Assembly (NCBI GenBank): GCA_030151135.1
Contig: JASLEQ010000366.1
Span: forward strand, 1 to 5,911
Direction of reading: 5' to 3'
DNA length: 5,911 nt
Source: Candidatus Sulfotelmatobacter sp.
Lineage (GTDB): Bacteria; Acidobacteriota; Terriglobia; Terriglobales; SbA1
This document shows positions 5,135 to 5,911 of this stretch, one piece after another. The position numbers and the translations under genes are program-made. Below the pieces are notes generated by a model that had not been told where the DNA came from, ran no database searches, and saw nothing but the letters and a program-made list of their open reading frames with translations. Position 1 is the first letter of the stretch. Every line of letters begins with the position of its first letter.

Positions 5135-5911
5135 GTGCCCCAAGGCTCGCACTTTCAGCGGCCCCAGCATAGGCCATCTCCTTCATTTCCGGCGTCTTGG
5201 AGAGGGTTCCGGGCCGCCTGCGGCCTCTTGTTCGTGCTCACTCTGGTGATTTTGACCGGGATGGGCTCGGCGGCAGCCCAGAGCGATGTCATCTCTGAAA
5301 TCAACGTCCAGGGAAACCGGCGTATCCCCGCCGACACGATTCGTTCGCGGATCTTCACCAAGGCCGGGGACGTCTACGACCAGGCTGCACTCGAACGCGA
5401 CTTTAACTCATTGTGGAACACCGGTTACTTCGAGGACATCAAGTTTCTGCGCGAGCAGACGCCGAAGGGCTGGCGGATCATCGTTCAGGTCAAAGAAAAG
5501 CCCACCATTCGAGAAATAAACTATTTAGGACTAAGTTCAGTCTCGAACAGCGACGTCCTTGATCGTTTCAAGCAGGATAAAGTCGGCCTCGTCGTCGAGA
5601 GTCAATACGATCCAACACGCATAAAGAAAGCTGAAAATTCAATCCGGCAATTGCTTTCCGAGCATGGCCGCCAGTTCGCAACGATCCGGACTGAGGTCCG
5701 GCAAATCCCTCCCGCCGCGGTTGGAATCACGTTTGTGGTTAAAGAAGGCCCAAAGGTCAAGGTCGGGAAGATTCGGTTCCAAGGTAACAAGGCCATTAAG
5801 AGCCGGGTTCTGCGGGCGGCCATGAAGAACCTGCGCCCCATCGGGGTGCCCCACTCGATTTTCCTGGAAAATATATTCGCCAAGACGTACGACGCGACCA
5901 AGCTTGAAGAG
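5135..5911 (+). CDS. bamA: Outer membrane assembly factor BamA (Omp85), N-terminal part
   Basis: The first 259 codons of BamA, the essential outer-membrane protein that folds and inserts beta-barrel proteins; the frame is open to the window's end. Translation from GTG gives a Pro/His/Arg-rich n-region of about 26 residues, then a hydrophobic core (CGLLFVLTLVILTGMG, about 29-44) and a likely signal-peptidase I site after Ala-Ala-Ala48. Periplasmic POTRA domains follow. POTRA1 (about 52-123) contains VISEINVQGNRRIPADTI, LERDFNSLWNTGYFEDI and VQVKEKP. POTRA2 (about 124-206) contains REINYLGLSSV and a final VVKEGP. POTRA3 starts at 207 with VGKIRFQGNKAI and is cut off by the window edge. Each begins with the I-x-F/V-x-G-N-type strand and helix pattern of the family. 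The remaining POTRAs and the 16-strand barrel would lie beyond the window. A TamA or other Omp85 member is possible, but the POTRA1 motif N-x-R-I-x-x-x-x-I and the link to pyrH-frr favour BamA. Confidence 0.92.
   Translation, partial: MPQGSHFQRPQHRPSPSFPASWRGFRAACGLLFVLTLVILTGMGSAAAQSDVISEINVQGNRRIPADTIRSRIFTKAGDVYDQAALERDFNSLWNTGYFEDIKFLREQTPKGWRIIVQVKEKPTIREINYLGLSSVSNSDVLDRFKQDKVGLVVESQYDPTRIKKAENSIRQLLSEHGRQFATIRTEVRQIPPAAVGITFVVKEGPKVKVGKIRFQGNKAIKSRVLRAAMKNLRPIGVPHSIFLENIFAKTYDATKLEE

Noticed and set aside
5286..5519. A 77-codon + strand frame starting at ATG 5286.
   Set aside because: It is a frame-shifted reading of BamA POTRA1; the product is Ser/Thr/Arg-rich low complexity.
5602..5901. 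A 99-codon minus-strand frame within bamA.
   Set aside because: It is antisense to conserved POTRA2/3 coding sequence, with no ribosome-binding site or domain evidence.
1..5911. Phage defence, toxin-antitoxin, CRISPR or mobile-element system.
   Set aside because: The genes are housekeeping or metabolic; there are no repeat-spacer arrays, transposase, integrase or toxin-like small gene pairs.

Overview
The window looks like ordinary chromosomal DNA from a moderately GC-rich, diderm Gram-negative bacterium. My best guess is an Acidobacteriota member of the Koribacter/Terriglobus type. This is an inference from three things: a UMP kinase and ribosome recycling factor of ordinary bacterial type, a lipoprotein starting Cys-Gly-Ser-Ser-Ser-Ser with DUF4382/DUF5666-like sequence, and a BamA with an Ile-Gly-Val-Pro-His-Ser-Ile-Phe segment in its third POTRA domain. 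No database search was possible. All genes found are on the + strand.

Layout. Bases 2-256 are the 3' end of pyrH (UMP kinase). Bases 257-392 hold a long imperfect palindrome followed by a T-rich tract, then a perfect TATAAT -10 box and a strong Shine-Dalgarno for frr (393-977, ribosome recycling factor). Bases 978-1276 are a gene-free leader with small hairpins. Bases 1277-2680 encode a secreted, probably lipid-anchored protein built from DUF4382-like and DUF5666-like beta domains. It ends at a textbook intrinsic terminator (2700-2727). Bases 2799-4961 encode a 720-residue [4Fe-4S]/bis-MGD molybdopterin oxidoreductase with no signal peptide. Its TATAAT box lies so close to the ATG that the mRNA should be leaderless. 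Bases 4962-5134 hold a weak terminator candidate and a second CCGTATAAT promoter. Bases 5135-5911 are the start of bamA (GTG start, signal peptide, POTRA 1, 2 and part of 3), running off the window.

How the genes relate. pyrH-frr is a widespread neighbourhood linked to translation and nucleotide supply. In many bacteria frr is followed by uppS-cdsA-dxr-rseP-bamA. Here pyrH, frr and bamA keep their order, but the interval from frr to bamA holds a lipoprotein gene and a stand-alone molybdoenzyme gene, each apparently with its own transcription signals. The window therefore reads as several short transcription units rather than one operon.

I found no mobile-element gene, CRISPR array, tRNA, rRNA or recognisable riboswitch, and no convincing new multi-gene system. 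The best points for a second look are the pyrH-frr palindrome, the leaderless molybdoenzyme gene of unknown substrate, and the modular lipoprotein.
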